Source of the DNA: Antedon mediterranea
Taxonomy: Eukaryota > Echinodermata > Crinoidea > Comatulida > Antedonidae
NCBI RefSeq assembly: GCF_964355755.1
Contig: NC_092677.1
Coordinates: 23,530,101 to 23,594,100 of the forward strand
DNA: 64,000 bases
Direction: 5' to 3'
Both the position numbers and the translations under genes were made by a program. The notes under the pieces were generated by a model, which made no database searches, was not told the DNA's origin, and saw only the letters and a program-made list of their open reading frames with translations. Of this stretch, positions 27,201-35,469 are shown in pieces (the stretch's first letter is position 1; each line of letters begins with the position of its first letter).

Positions 27201-28412
27201 TTGCTTTGCATAATATCCTGCTTTGCATAAATAGTTTGATTTGCATTTGAAATTTGCATAAACCACTTGCCTACTACATGTTTTGCATATACACCCTGAT
27301 TTGCATTCACTTCCTTTGAATATTCTTATATCCTATATTTCATCATTTGTAAACATTGCTTTGTATTAGTTTTTAATAAAATTCTAATAAAAATACTATA
27401 TACCAGGCTTCAATAAACATTTACACAGACTATTAATAATCATTGATTTTCTATTGATAATAGTTCGATTCATATTATTGAGCAATCTTAAGTGCAATGT
27501 ACTTTACTTCCAATATTCATAATTTAACAAACCATATTTAAATTACATTTTATTATTACAAACGAACCAAATCTAATAGTCACGTACTCTTCTTAATAAT
27601 CTTATGAGAAATTACAATATTAAATCGAGTTTCCAAGGATATTTTCTTTTAATACAATGAGCCTTAGTACACATAGCTTATGCAAATGGTAAGGTAATCC
27701 AAGGTGTTCACACATACGTAAATTAATGGTCGAGGTTTATCGTTTACATTTAAAAGGTTGCTCAGGGTCCCTAGTTCAAATTTTAGAGTGATCATGGGTG
27801 TTTTTTGTCTTTTCGTGAAATTAGGCCATCTTAGTTATTGCCAATGCTTGTTTTCATTTCTCGAGTTCAATCCTTCCAGAAAGTCACTCTGCTTTTGTCA
27901 ATTATTTACTTTTATTTGATTCTAAACAATTCATGCGCTTTCAGATCGAAATTCAAAAGTAAACATTTTTTAGGAATCGCTTGTGACTGACAGCTCTGCG
28001 TTATAAATGGGCGCATGTAGCTGTCGTACAAACGGCAAGGACGTGGATAAAGAGTGGAGTTAACCTACCATAGTTCACATAAGGCATTGGTTACGCGAAG
28101 CTGACACTAGCCTTATACCATGCATGTGAGCACACACCTTGGCATTTTAATCAGTGGATTACCTTACCATTTGCATAAGCTGTGCCAGTCTTGCGCCATA
28201 CATGTGTACTAAGGCTCATTGTATTAAGTACCCTTAGTACACTCTGTGTAATATATTGAATAAATAAAAAAAAAATATACCCTTTGTATTTCAGAAATAA
28301 GAATAATTTATTACCTTGACTGGCCATCAATCTCGACCAAATATGTTTTGTTGCCAGGTGGCGTCACTTGCGTTTTCCTCCGCAAAGATATATTGGTTAA
28401 TGGTCGAAACAT
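116..28412 (-). CDS. WDR89: WDR89-like WD40-repeat protein, 5' part of gene (five exons)
   Basis: Coding exons in transcript order are 28315-28412, 26859-26959, 15367-15451, 14722-14771 and 116-218; the gene continues left of the window. All junctions are GT-AG and codon phases agree (2,1,2,1,2). The joined frame gives 145 residues and part of the next (Trp) codon. Seen: an N-terminal extension, a first WD-like blade (EPLVAIVGSDMSLNLFTRDT), a second blade (GVRFSPCNPNVLYSCSMDGT followed by RGWDMRS), and a third with FTSFDVNCTDSVICAGTEKV then LMFW. From memory, the CAGTEKV..DA.L.FWD signature and the order of blades match vertebrate WDR89, a roughly 390-aa WD40 protein of poorly known function. 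About the first 40% is present. Introns are about 1.36, 11.4, 0.6 and 14.5 kb, and all four large minisatellites of the window lie in them. The start Met is the first in-frame ATG after the acceptor at 28420-28421. Other WD40 proteins are possible but less likely. Confidence 0.85.
526..899. mobile_element. piggyBac-like MITE (TTAA flanks)
   Basis: Imperfect terminal inverted repeats TTTTCCACTAGGCGAATTTG (left) and the reverse complement of the matching 3' end, continuing into GTTCGCGCGAAT. TTAA occurs at both borders (522-525 and 900-903). No transposase frame is visible. TTAA duplication with short inverted ends is typical of piggyBac-mobilised non-autonomous elements. A half copy of the same end lies near 21618-21655. 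Confidence 0.7.
904..1894. other. intronic AT-rich DNA, nothing recognised
   Basis: Part of the 14.5-kb WDR89-like intron. No coding-like segment with splice signals and no clear repeat was seen. Confidence 0.5.
1895..1985. repeat. short 17-bp tandem repeat
   Basis: About five diverged copies of a unit like CCATTCTAACAAGCAGT. They are heavily mutated, consistent with an old small minisatellite. Confidence 0.6.
1986..2582. other. intronic AT-rich DNA, nothing recognised
   Basis: No gene or repeat structure identified between the 17-bp repeat and the large minisatellite. Confidence 0.5.
2583..5382. repeat. 26-bp minisatellite, about 107 copies, strongly strand-asymmetric
   Basis: The unit begins CCCCCTCAACCCCACCAAGA and ends ACAAAT. 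A 27-bp variant with an extra T (CCCCTACC) forms one block of about 11 copies at 3662-3952 and a smaller block near 2725-2830, where AACAA is also AAGAA. A CTCCCTC variant recurs in runs of two or three (near 2900, 3135, 4263, 5095), which suggests block amplification. The plus strand is C-rich with one G per unit. The minus strand, which is the transcript strand of the WDR89-like gene, has runs of four and five G per unit. Since 26 is not a multiple of 3 and no frame holds a stop, a 951-codon open frame (2545-5400, plus) arises by chance. Confidence 0.97.
5383..6067. other. intronic AT-rich DNA, nothing recognised
   Basis: Unremarkable sequence following the minisatellite; no coding or mobile-element signature seen. 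Confidence 0.5.
6068..6229. mobile_element. TA-flanked MITE, family A copy 1
   Basis: Inverted ends related to AAGCTCTGTCTACACTATCA, with TA at both borders (6066-6067, 6230-6231). The interior has repeated AAATATGGTAGTGATAT and a central inverted segment. Related copies lie at 28497-28613 and 36074-36226. TA target sites point to the Tc1/mariner/pogo superfamily. Confidence 0.8.
6230..7118. other. intronic DNA with a MITE fragment
   Basis: Mostly featureless. A short stretch near 6472-6530 resembles the interior of the TTGTCCCCC-ended MITE found at 7119-7412, so it is probably an end-less fragment. Confidence 0.45.
7119..7412. mobile_element. TA-flanked MITE, family B copy 1 (TTGTCCCCC ends)
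   Basis: 294 bp with inverted ends TTGTCCCCC...GGGGGACAA and TA at both borders. It shares its whole length, with point changes and indels, with 34602-34891, so the borders are set by two independent copies. Confidence 0.8.
7413..7914. other. intronic AT-rich DNA, nothing recognised
   Basis: No coding or repeat structure recognised. Confidence 0.5.
7915..8106 (+). mobile_element. non-LTR retrotransposon 3' end (remnant)
   Basis: A T-rich 3'-UTR-like segment with TTCTGGGGCCCCAGACATTT and a second GGGTCCCAGGAC, ending in an AAATAAATGAAATG-type microsatellite tail. This layout is typical of CR1/L2-like element 3' ends. No reverse-transcriptase frame remains. Confidence 0.5.
8107..8611. other. 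intronic AT-rich DNA, nothing recognised
   Basis: A 68-codon open frame at 8277-8483 has no supporting splice, start or homology signal. Confidence 0.45.
8612..9172. repeat. 13-bp minisatellite, about 43 diverged copies
   Basis: The unit is GAGCAACTGAATG with many substitutions (GAGGAACTGACTG, GAACAGAGCAACT). The 13-bp period cycles through all three frames, so overlapping minus-strand open frames of 85-114 codons appear without being genes. It lies inside the large WDR89-like intron. Confidence 0.92.
9422..9536 (-). CDS. candidate terminal exon inside the WDR89-like intron
   Basis: A strong acceptor (TATTTTTGCAG) precedes 37 coding-looking residues (DEETVERAFSYIDFIASKLN, then YIMYVFGQFAEADQRQK) and a stop. 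The entry phase needs two upstream nucleotides. That fits splicing from WDR89-like exon 3 or exon 1 but not exon 4. It could be an alternative last exon, a nested gene's last exon or an exon relic. No AATAAA was seen nearby. Family not recognised. Confidence 0.3.
9537..13411. other. intronic AT-rich DNA, nothing recognised
   Basis: About 3.9 kb without a recognisable gene, RNA or repeat family; open frames are short and unsupported. Confidence 0.5.
13412..13579. repeat. long inverted repeat with ribozyme-like central loop
   Basis: Arms 13412-13476 and 13515-13579 match at 62 of 65 positions, and all three differences are transitions. The 38-nt loop contains CTGAGGA, a possible 6-bp stem (GATCAA/TTGATC) and GAAACGTC. 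That order resembles a hammerhead ribozyme core and the CGAAACGTCG motif common in Penelope-like element repeats. The 10.1-11.1 position of stem II does not pair, so the ribozyme reading is tentative. Confidence 0.75.
13981..14140 (-). mobile_element. non-LTR retrotransposon 3' tail (remnant)
   Basis: Read on the minus strand, a T-rich 3' UTR ends AACCTGAATAAAATAAAATA followed by a TCAAGTCAAATCA simple tail, as in CR1/L2/RTE-type element ends. No coding part remains. Confidence 0.5.
14146..14664. repeat. 24-bp minisatellite, about 21 copies, next to a 5' splice site
   Basis: The unit is GGTAACCATTTTCTATGGTA plus TGTT, with AAC/ACC variants and one extra T near 14312. A 24-bp period keeps frame, so both strands show open frames of repeated octapeptides (TIFYGMLV / LPTYHRKW). 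These are repeat artefacts. The array ends 57 bp from the donor of WDR89-like exon 4. Confidence 0.95.
14722..14771 (-). CDS. WDR89: WDR89-like exon 4
   Basis: A 50-nt exon with acceptor TATTTCAG and donor GTATGT. It encodes GWDMRSKRNKAQQIFT and completes the WD blade opened by exon 3 with the Trp-Asp dipeptide and the following Arg. A 24-bp minisatellite ends 57 bp into the following intron. Confidence 0.85.
15003..15330 (+). mobile_element. tRNA-derived SINE, family 1 copy 1
   Basis: The 5' part has a Pol III A box (TGGCCGAGTAGTTAAGG) and B box (GGTTCGAGGC) spaced as in a Leu/Ser-type tRNA. A body follows containing AAGGACTATAAACC, CGTTAAAGAACC and GTTACCCCGGT. The same body is found on the minus strand at 23345-23690 and, degraded, at 19386-19765. 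Confidence 0.75.
15367..15451 (-). CDS. WDR89: WDR89-like exon 3
   Basis: Acceptor TTTTTTTAG ends at 15452 and donor GTAAAT starts at 15366. It encodes HEKSITGVRFSPCNPNVLYS then CSMDGTI plus a split Arg codon. This is a canonical WD40 B-C strand segment (H..I..V.FSP....L.S.S.DGTI). Confidence 0.9.
15452..16625. other. intronic AT-rich DNA, nothing recognised
   Basis: No recognisable element between exon 3 and the 140-bp tandem repeat. Confidence 0.5.
16626..17045. repeat. tandem triplication of a unit of about 143 bp
   Basis: Three diverged copies each contain GGAGAGATGATCCGAGGAAA, beginning near 16631, 16772 and 16918. Each ends with an AAGAAACATT...ATAATTGTCCTATC block. Confidence 0.85.
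17046..18280. other. intronic DNA; poly-G run at 18128-18142
   Basis: Nothing else recognised. The G run is broken by a single T. Confidence 0.5.
18281..18780 (-). mobile_element. non-LTR retrotransposon 3' end (remnant)
   Basis: On the minus strand: GCGTCCCTGACACAAGCATT, TTGGTGATGCCACC, AATAAATG, then an (ATTG)n tail at 18284-18300. This resembles CR1/L2-like 3' UTRs. The part beyond about 18430 is less certain. Confidence 0.5.
18781..19385. other. intronic AT-rich DNA, nothing recognised
   Basis: No supported feature. Confidence 0.5.
19386..19765 (-). mobile_element. tRNA-derived SINE, family 1 degraded copy with nested insertion
   Basis: Collinear with the 23345-23690 copy: GGGGTAAACCTCCAACTCAT, TGTGTACACTGGACCTGG, GAGCCTTGAACATTTGC and ACCAATCGGTCAC correspond to conserved blocks. 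It is interrupted at 19555-19604 by a palindromic mini-insertion with a 7-bp duplication. Confidence 0.65.
19562..19597. mobile_element. 36-bp palindromic mini-insertion, copy in SINE
   Basis: Perfect 16-bp arms (ATAGAGATATTATAGT and its complement) around a 2-nt loop. Both sides carry the 7-bp direct repeat ATAAAAT (19555-19561, 19598-19604). A second-locus relative is at 54806-54836, also with a 7-bp duplication. Confidence 0.7.
19766..20980. other. intronic AT-rich DNA, nothing recognised
   Basis: No supported feature. Confidence 0.5.
20985..21380. repeat. pair of 33-bp direct repeats about 357 bp apart
   Basis: AAATTATCAGAATAATTGGT... at about 20987 recurs as AAATTATCAGAATAAATGGT... at about 21344, both running into AAACCAAATGGGGAC. 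The DNA between them includes a GGCAACAAATGTTGCC palindrome. Confidence 0.55.
21412..21465. repeat. perfect 54-bp palindrome
   Basis: 26-bp arms with no mismatch (core AGGGGTGTTCACTATTT and its complement) separated by 2 nt. It is probably either the end-to-end fused ends of a TIR transposon or a mini-hairpin element. Confidence 0.85.
21618..21655. mobile_element. fragment of piggyBac-like MITE end
   Basis: CGAACAAATTCGCCTAGTGG then AAAACAGGTTTTA matches the right terminal repeat of the element at 526-899. No partner end was found on the left. Confidence 0.55.
22141..22421 (-). mobile_element. tRNA-derived SINE, family 2
   Basis: On the minus strand the head has GTGGCTTGGTGG (A box) and GGGTTCAAGTCCC (B box), then a body, and ends in an A-rich AAAATAAATAAA tail at 22150-22184. 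It is unrelated in sequence to family 1. Confidence 0.75.
22422..22970. other. intronic AT-rich DNA, nothing recognised
   Basis: No supported feature. Confidence 0.5.
22971..23060 (-). mobile_element. retrotransposon 3' tail remnant
   Basis: A minus-strand AT-rich end with GGATAATAAATG followed by a (GAATAT)n simple tail. Only the extreme 3' end is visible. Confidence 0.35.
23345..23690 (-). mobile_element. tRNA-derived SINE, family 1 copy 2 (best preserved)
   Basis: On the minus strand: A box TGGCCGAGCGGTTAAGACAG, B box GGGTTCGAGGCTC, then GGACTATAAACCGTAGGTCC, GTTACCCCGGTGTACTAG and a T/A-rich tail. This copy best defines the family head and body. Confidence 0.8.
23691..24801. other. intronic AT-rich DNA, nothing recognised
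   Basis: A local inverted segment around 24062-24142 (GAGGGAATGATATTTT/AAATATAATTC) was seen; no gene. Confidence 0.45.
24802..26757. repeat. 27-bp then 26-bp minisatellite, about 74 copies
   Basis: The first part (24802-25515) has 27-bp units containing GTGGAGGATGGACTCAAGTG. It includes a higher-order 216-bp duplication (24958 and 25174). The second part has mainly 26-bp units (AATGTGGAGAGGATGGACTC...), with 25- to 27-bp variants. The 27-bp part keeps frame and yields a 288-codon open frame with VEDGLKCV-like nonapeptides. It is antisense to the host gene and is treated as an artefact. The array ends 101 bp from the donor of WDR89-like exon 2. Confidence 0.95.
26859..26959 (-). CDS. WDR89: WDR89-like exon 2
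   Basis: Acceptor TTTTAATAG ends at 26960 and donor GTATAC starts at 26858. It encodes GYSRGEPLVAIVGSDMSLNL and onward to YT, the first WD-like blade. The entry codon is split (AG|A, Arg) and the exit codon is split (G|GT, Gly), matching exons 1 and 3. A 27/26-bp minisatellite ends 101 bp downstream of this donor. Confidence 0.85.
26960..27652. other. intronic DNA with clustered TTTGCAT motifs
   Basis: Seven TTTGCAT-type heptamers, including ATTTGCAT octamers, occur in 27203-27306. The rest is plain AT-rich sequence. Confidence 0.45.
27653..28223. mobile_element. 571-bp piggyBac-like element, non-autonomous
   Basis: Inverted ends TACAATGAGCCTTAGTACAC with TTAA at both borders (27649-27652, 28224-28227). 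A second inverted block (CTTATGCAAATGGTAAGGTA, then ATCC) lies just inside each end. No transposase frame. Confidence 0.8.
28315..28412 (-). CDS. WDR89: WDR89-like exon 1 (first coding exon)
   Basis: Begins with ATG at 28410-28412, 7 nt inside an exon whose acceptor (CTTTTCAG) is at 28420-28421. It encodes 32 residues (MFRPLTNISLRRK...) plus 2 nt and ends at a GTAATA donor. Because the exon has a 3' splice site upstream of the ATG, at least one further 5' non-coding exon should exist at higher coordinates; I could not locate it. Confidence 0.75.
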
Positions 28413-28496
28413 GTTGGTTCTGAAAAGAAAAAGAAATGTTGGGTGATATTACAGGCAGTGTATCTTCTAGGCAGGTGTGATGGATTACCATGACTA

Positions 28497-28613
28497 AAGC
28501 TCTGTCTACACTATCAAAAACACTGACAAAAAAAGTGTGTTGTGCCCAAACATGGTAGTGATATGCCCAAATATGGTACTGATATGACATCACATAAAGT
28601 GTAGACAGAGCTT
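28497..28613. mobile_element. TA-flanked MITE, family A copy 2
   Basis: Ends AAGCTCTGTCTACACTATCA and the complement of AAGCTCTGTCTACACT, with TA at both borders. It lies 80 bp upstream of the first WDR89-like coding exon's acceptor and is shorter than copy 1. Confidence 0.85.
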
Positions 28614-28615
28614 TA

Positions 28616-29613
28616 CACTCAGTCGTCGTCGTTGTACTCTGGGTCCTCTAGATTGCTTTCAAAAAGAGCTGAGCAGTTCTATTATCATATAAATTAATAT
28701 TATTTATAGAATAATGAATATATTTCTATCTAATAATGAATATGAAAATAAGCTGAGTGCTAGTATATGACACATATATACATATTTATAGTGAATCTGA
28801 TGTTAATGTATGCCAAATTGCATGATTTTAAATCTTTTCACTTGAATAATTGTACTCAGTTGCTTCACCAAAGGACTGTGATTTATTTAAGACAAAACAT
28901 AGCGCCAAAAATGATAGACGGATGTATTGTATACCGTATAACATGAGAGACGCTGTGAGAAATGCCATAGTTTCTGCACTGCTTAAGGCCAAATCAAGAC
29001 AGCATTGTACGACTAGGCCCGAAAAAACGTCTTGACTCGCCGGGCCTCTTTGTATGACGAGTTGGCCTTTACAGTGAAGGAAAAAGATGATGCTAAAGAT
29101 AAATGAACTGTATAAAGACACATACGTTGTTTTGGCCTTATTTTTAAAATGTCAACTACATGAAATACAAGACAAAACTCATACTGCCAATCAAAACAAG
29201 TTAAAATCTTTAGATAATGGTTATGCGCACGCTAAATAACAACGATCAATTAGCATCCTCAGTCAGAAAGTAAATAATCGCTCGGAGCACCGCCTCCTAC
29301 ATTGACTATGTTTACCATTATTCTGTCTGATACAGTTGATCAATACCAGAACAATCAGGCAACATGCATAATGCAAACATAGTTGTGAATTACCTGGCCT
29401 CGCTAACGATTTGAGAATGAGAGCAGTGCTTTGAAAATATATTACTTTACTTAGGAATCTCACGATAAATGGACCATCATGAAAACAAAATTTCATGTTG
29501 AAACAGACATTTTAAAGTAAAAAATCACTCATATATTAATCTTCTTTAAAACTTATATTGTGAAAAAGTCTAAAAAATCTATTCAGTCCAGAACAAAATT
29601 TTAAGGTTTAATA
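28616..29613. other. AT-rich DNA upstream of or within the 5' region of WDR89
   Basis: No promoter or 5' non-coding exon could be identified. Short open frames on both strands at 28.8-29.1 kb lack support. Confidence 0.45.
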
Positions 29614-30412
29614 AAGCCCCTTTCTCACAGATGTGCCTGCAATATACCGGTATTATGTTGGCGTCGTGCCGGTATCGTTACCGGCATATACCCATTCTCA
29701 TCGGACTATCGTGCCGGACATATAACCGGTATATACCAGCTTTCTGTGAGAAAGGAGTCGGGCATATTCGGCCAATAAAAGTCTCCGACTAAATAATTAT
29801 TGAAGGCGTCCTTTATTGTTATTATTTTTGTCTAGCGATATATGGCGGCGAATTTTAAGTTACAGGTTATTATCTTCCTTAATAGCATAGTTATGCAATA
29901 CATGCTGTGTACAGTATATTGCGCATATATTATACAGGTACAGCAATTAATTAGCCGTCATCGGCAATCTGTAAAACACCTTAGAAGGCTGTACAATTTA
30001 CAAGGCGACGAAGGGTCAGGCACCAACAAAAGAGCTATGGCCTAGGCCTATAGATTAAGCTACAAATGTCTTTTTGTCCCCTTATTTAAGCAGCTCTCTT
30101 ATCTCATTATCCCTCCAGTTCGACATTATTATTGTAAATTGAATCGGCACCAAAGTGATACACTTGACCGCGCAAGGTGTCAAAGCCTCGACGGGGAATT
30201 AAATATAACCCGGAATATAACGGCGTTACGTTGTCACAGAATGCCCGTCTGGCATTGCGGGGAATATCCCTAGAATATTACTAGGTCTAAAGCAGGTCAT
30301 GTCGATGCCGGCATGATGCCAAGACGACCCGTTCTCACAGAAAATCATACCGGCATGGTAATGGTATATTCCCGCAATATTCCTGGCACACAGCTCTGTG
30401 AGAAAGGGGCTT
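29614..30412. mobile_element. about 0.8-kb TIR element with CCGG-rich subterminal motifs
   Basis: Terminal inverted repeats AAGCCCCTTTCTCACAGA at both ends. Internal copies of the TTCTGTGAGAA block near 29740 and 30332 and repeated ATACCGG/CCGGTAT-type motifs near both ends give a multi-hairpin structure. The target duplication is unresolved (TA versus AT). No transposase frame. Confidence 0.7.
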
Positions 30413-33296
30413 ATGTCGAACATTCATCATACTTAACCGATTTAATCATCAAGAATATTGCTAACAGCATTTTGTATTCGATAACCATATTTGACATTAA
30501 CATTTTTTTTAAAAACCTTTTCCACTGCAGCACGATGGATGTAGAATTTAACCAATAGCTGATATTATTACTGGAATTTGGCAAATTTTGATGGGTAAAT
30601 TCAAATATTAATTGTGTGGCACACTTTGACATGCATTTGTTTATTCATGTTTTTTACTTATCGTTAAGTAATAAATCACCAACATATATTCTACAACTCA
30701 ATTTCAGTAAACACTAAGAAATGGTATAAGAAAATATATAAACATGATAGAAATGCTATAAACATAGATTAAAACGCAAGACAATTTTTAAGGAAAGTTT
30801 ATATTAGGAAATGTTATTTTAAAGCATTTCTATATTAATTTTATCATTTTCTATGAATAAAATCCAGTAGTACGGTATATATATCTTTTTTGTACAGTAG
30901 TTGAATAATGACATAATGAATGTGTTGACTATGGTATACAGTATGTATGTCAATTCGTGGAGTGTATTACATTTACTTGTCAGATTCTAAAAGCACTACT
31001 GCAGGTGTATTGTGCAAGAAATGCATTCAATGATGACATTTAGACTTTACTGATGGGAGATTTATGATTTAATATTTAATATCTATGAATTACATATGTA
31101 TACCATTATTGAATAATTAACTATATCATAAATTGTACGATAGAGATGTTCCACATTTAATAATTTTTAATTACATTCTGTAAATAAAAGATCATTACAT
31201 TATATCTCTATAGTTTGTTGTCTCTATAGTGTTTTGTTGTTGTTAACATTTGTTATTACTAAACTGTATGATGTGTAAGCTGGATATATAAAAATTCACA
31301 AAGTTGTAGTGCAATTAGCCTAATCAATCAATCATCAGCACTAAAGACAAAAAAAAAAACACAAAATAAAATATCAGGGGAAATGATATGTAGGGAAATT
31401 ATACTTTAGACAGAGAGTGCCCTTCTATCAATGTCATTTGTTGTAGTTTCATCAACCCCACAATTTATAATAAACTTCCCTATTGGCTTCCAATTGGCAA
31501 ACTTTATTGGCTTAAAAAAACATATTTTACATGGATAATATTATTATTTGTTTTGATTTATTATATTATAGAAAAACATGATAAATGTGCACGCAATATT
31601 ATTCAAATGTCCAAATATGGAAGTGAAATTTCTTTATTGTATATTTTTACTTGAGGAAAAGGAAACTATCTTAAACTTGTCATTTGTTTTTCTTACTAAT
31701 TGTTAAGTTGATGTATTTAGATGACATAGATACGTTGCCTTTAGATGCATCCAGTATAAATTGTGAAACTTTATATTCTGATACAGTGTTTAATACAAGT
31801 TCACATCCAGATATAAATCAATATTGTTTGGCATTAGGTATAATAATAGTTAATGGCGAAGTTGGGCGTGTTTCTCTACTGAACAAGATGCTATTAGAGT
31901 TTAATGTCAAAGATCATAATACAGGCCTGTTTCCTCTGCATACAGTATCTTCAGAATAAGTTATAAATAATAAATTATAAAATATTGTATTACACAGTAT
32001 GGTATATTTATACCGTATTGCTACAATTACTATCCTAGGTAGCCATGTTAATATTTTTAACGAAACAGCGTAAATTTATAAATAAATACCATATTTTAAC
32101 CATAAATTTGGTGGGAAAATGAAGTATATTTTATATGGTACATTTTTTCGAGCATCATTTATACTGTAAAATATACAGTGTTTATTAGGCAGCAGAAACA
32201 GGCCCTATGAAATAAGATGCCAGAAATAGTAGAATGAAAACCTGCAGTGGAAGACCAACCACACAGCCTCTTGTGTCTCCTTTCTACACAGCAAATGTGA
32301 GTTTAAGCGATTTTAAGCGATTTTCATTCAATTCGACGCATTTAATATTACTTGTACAGTAGATAATTATATTCTTTATATTCTGGTTCTGGCATGGCAG
32401 TGAAAACTGAATTGCAGAACAACATTTTTAGTTTTTAATTTAAATATATATAAAAAGACAAGAGGATTATTTATAAAATAAAAGAATATGCTGTATTTAT
32501 TAAAAGTACCAATGGTCTAACTGATTATTTTCACTTGAGTTGAGAGCCCTTGATCTACTTAGCTTGGCTAATCTGTCGGATCTTGATCTTAAAAGCTTAA
32601 AACATTAAACCATTCTTAATGAATCGGAATGGCCATCAAAATGAATACCTAAAGAAAAAACAAAAAAATACATATTCTCAAACACAAATGTATGCAACTT
32701 TTCAACATACTCTCAAACAAAACAAAACATCTTGAAGGTACTAACATTTAAATCCTCTATGACAGAAAGGTACAAATGTGGCATGTCAATGTTACTGTAT
32801 TATTATTTAGGTATATTATTACTATGTTTAAGTCATACTCATTACAATAGATGCACAACAGCCGTGTAATACATTAAAACAATCATCTTTAATCATTATG
32901 AATTTATTTTGATAAAATTCATTGTCACAATATCATTTTGTTAAATTATACATTTATTTATTAAATATTATTATCCGCATATATTATACAATTTTGTAAT
33001 CTCAGTGAATACATTGCAACATAACGTTCTCTGCCATAATTAATACCCCTTGGGGCAAGAATTAAACTGGTAAAAATAATCTTTGAAACAGGATGTATTA
33101 GACACAAAATGGATGGATTTGATATTCTTTCAGTCTTACTGTATCCCTTACGGAGAAATAATTGGAAATATAGAATTAAATAATCTTTCACATTGGCTGG
33201 CAAGGGATACATAAGACATAGATGAATGGCTTTGACATTCTATCCACCTTATACCTTAGGCAAATGAAGATTGTTGACTTTCATTTATCTTCCATT
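30413..33296. other. intergenic or intronic AT-rich DNA, nothing recognised
   Basis: About 2.9 kb with no supported gene. A 91-codon open frame at 31684-31959 lacks any recognisable domain, splice context or homology I can name. Confidence 0.45.
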
Positions 33297-33500
33297 GCAA
33301 ATAATAATAATAATACCACATTTATATAGCGCCCTTTTCATGAGTAATCATGCTCAAAGGCTCTTTACAAGCATTATTACCCCAGTATTTTTTGGGATCA
33401 AACACGTATGGAAACATACTCCCATAATGCAGCCGGTAACCAGCGCAAAGTTGTGTCTAGATCTAACTGGGTACCCATTTATACACCTGGGTGTAGTGTA
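33297..33500 (-). mobile_element. non-LTR/SINE-like 3' end with (AAT)n tail
   Basis: On the minus strand: TACCCAGTTAGATC, CGCTGGTTACCGGC, GGGCGCTATATAAATG, then (ATT)n. GGCGCTATATAAAT followed by a microsatellite is the usual end of L2/CR1-type elements. Related ends occur at 48930 and 61073-61117. Confidence 0.6.
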
Positions 33501-34601
33501 GTGTACTGTAGTGGTAAACATGCTTTTCCAGAGCTCTGGGTTCAAACCTTAGTTTAGGCTAACACTAATAATTTATCTCTTCATTTAAACTGTTTCACAA
33601 CCAAACCAGATAAAATTATTTATAAAATATTCTAATAATGGTGAAAATAGAACATTTCATCTTTCACTGAATGAATATAAAAGCCATCTGCACTCAAATT
33701 GCGTCACTCAATCATTAAATCACAATGTAAAGCTGTACTAATCGCTGAAAATAATAAATACATTAAATGGATATTGTTTTATTTAAGAAATTTGATAAAG
33801 TAACTTTTTAGTTTCATTTCTTGTCAATGAAATTGAAAGACGGTGATCGAAAACTATTCATTTTGTTGTTCTAATAGTTAATACAATGGAACAATACCAT
33901 TAACAGTAACGGATCTAGGGTACAATAGATATTCTTTTTAAAATAATTTATATATAATATGACTGTATATGAAATCAAAATGTATATAAAGATTTATTTT
34001 TGCAAGTAAATATTCTTTTCATTCTCTGACACAGTGGTGGTGCCAGAATTTGCCCAACAGAGGGCCATATGCACTAAGCTACAACTGAAGCGCTGACGAT
34101 ATTAGACATTTAAGAGTAGTTTTAGTCACTTTTTAAAAAATGAAAATCCTTATGGGAACACATTCGCCCCGACAATCAAGGTCAATCCTCTTTGACGGGG
34201 TCAAACACCCTCCCCATCCCAAATGTTCTGGCCTAGAAGCTTTAAATAAAAAATCTTATCTATAATTTGATATCTGCTTTTGTCAATTTGATGAGTTTTA
34301 ATTTTTTTAAATAGATAGATATAAAACATATCTGTCGACTTAAAAATTTTGACAATTTGTTAACATTTATTTATAGAATTTATAAAAAAAATCAATCATA
34401 AATCTTTATTTAAAACAGTATTTGAATTTCAACAGTAGTATTTCATGTTGTTGTCTCCCTTAAGACTTACCTAGATAAAGTTAATGATCCTAGATTATTA
34501 GTATCCAGGCAAGTCTCAACAACACTAGTCAAGTATCAAATATATCAAGCAGTGTTAAGCTGTGATTATGCAACCAACAATAACAATTAAAGAAGTTAGT
34601 A
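33501..34601. other. AT-rich DNA, nothing recognised
   Basis: A good isolated donor-like GTAAGT on the minus strand near 34467 has no coding-looking exon beside it. Confidence 0.45.
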
Positions 34602-34891
34602 TTGTCCCCCTGAAAATAAAATGTCTGTTGAATATGCCATTTTAATGTCACATAATAGTTATCGTTGAACAAAAATTAGATCGAAAAAAAATGTATTTGC
34701 CTGAAAAAACAGTAATCTAAAGCAAAAAATAGTCAAATTGACTGCCAGCCAATGGATTTTTGGTTGAATTTAAGTGAAAACATTTTTTTCGCTTTTTTTT
34801 CTACGAAAGTGATTAATTTGATTAAAATGATAAAATAATCTATTCAAAGTCTGATTTTATTAATCTTTATTTTTCATGATTTTGGGAACAA
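34602..34891. mobile_element. TA-flanked MITE, family B copy 2
   Basis: 290 bp, collinear with 7119-7412, with TA at both borders. Its right end is decayed (GGGAACAA). Confidence 0.75.
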
Positions 34892-35469
34892 TACATCTTT
34901 AAGCGACAATTAACCGATAAAGTTCCTGTTGAAACAGGTTTAACCGATTTTGCTCAAGAAAAATTAACCAATAATGATGTCAATCAAATCTCATGAAAAG
35001 ATTAAGCATCAGAAATTGCCTATAGTTGTTTAAATAGTTTTCATTTCAACTGGTTCCCAGTGAAGTTACGCTAAGATGTGTAAAGTTTAATTTTTTCCAT
35101 TTTTTATTATACTTTTACCTTTAATTTTTATTCAATTTTTACATAAATATCCTGTAATTCAGCCCCGACTGCGATGACAATATTTGTTTAAGAAAAAAAA
35201 CTAGGATTCTAATTTCAAGCATAACTGCCTGTTAATTAATAACAACAGGGGTAAACACACTTATATTCATTTATGACACTCAGACAGGAGTGCAAATGGT
35301 TACCTGAAGATTGATGTCAAAACTTCTGGGCATCTGCAGTACTTAATAATTAGTTGCATCTTTAAGATTTAGTCCCAAGGGAGGAAAGGTAATTCATATT
35401 TTGGCATTCCATATGATTGATTTTGGTAATCAATTTATTGTACAGCACTACTAGCCAAAATGGATGATA
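34892..35469. other. AT-rich DNA, nothing recognised
   Basis: No supported feature. Confidence 0.5.

Noticed and set aside
31684-31959. 91-codon open frame
   Set aside because: No known domain, no repeat or splice context, AT-rich codons; chance-level in this composition.
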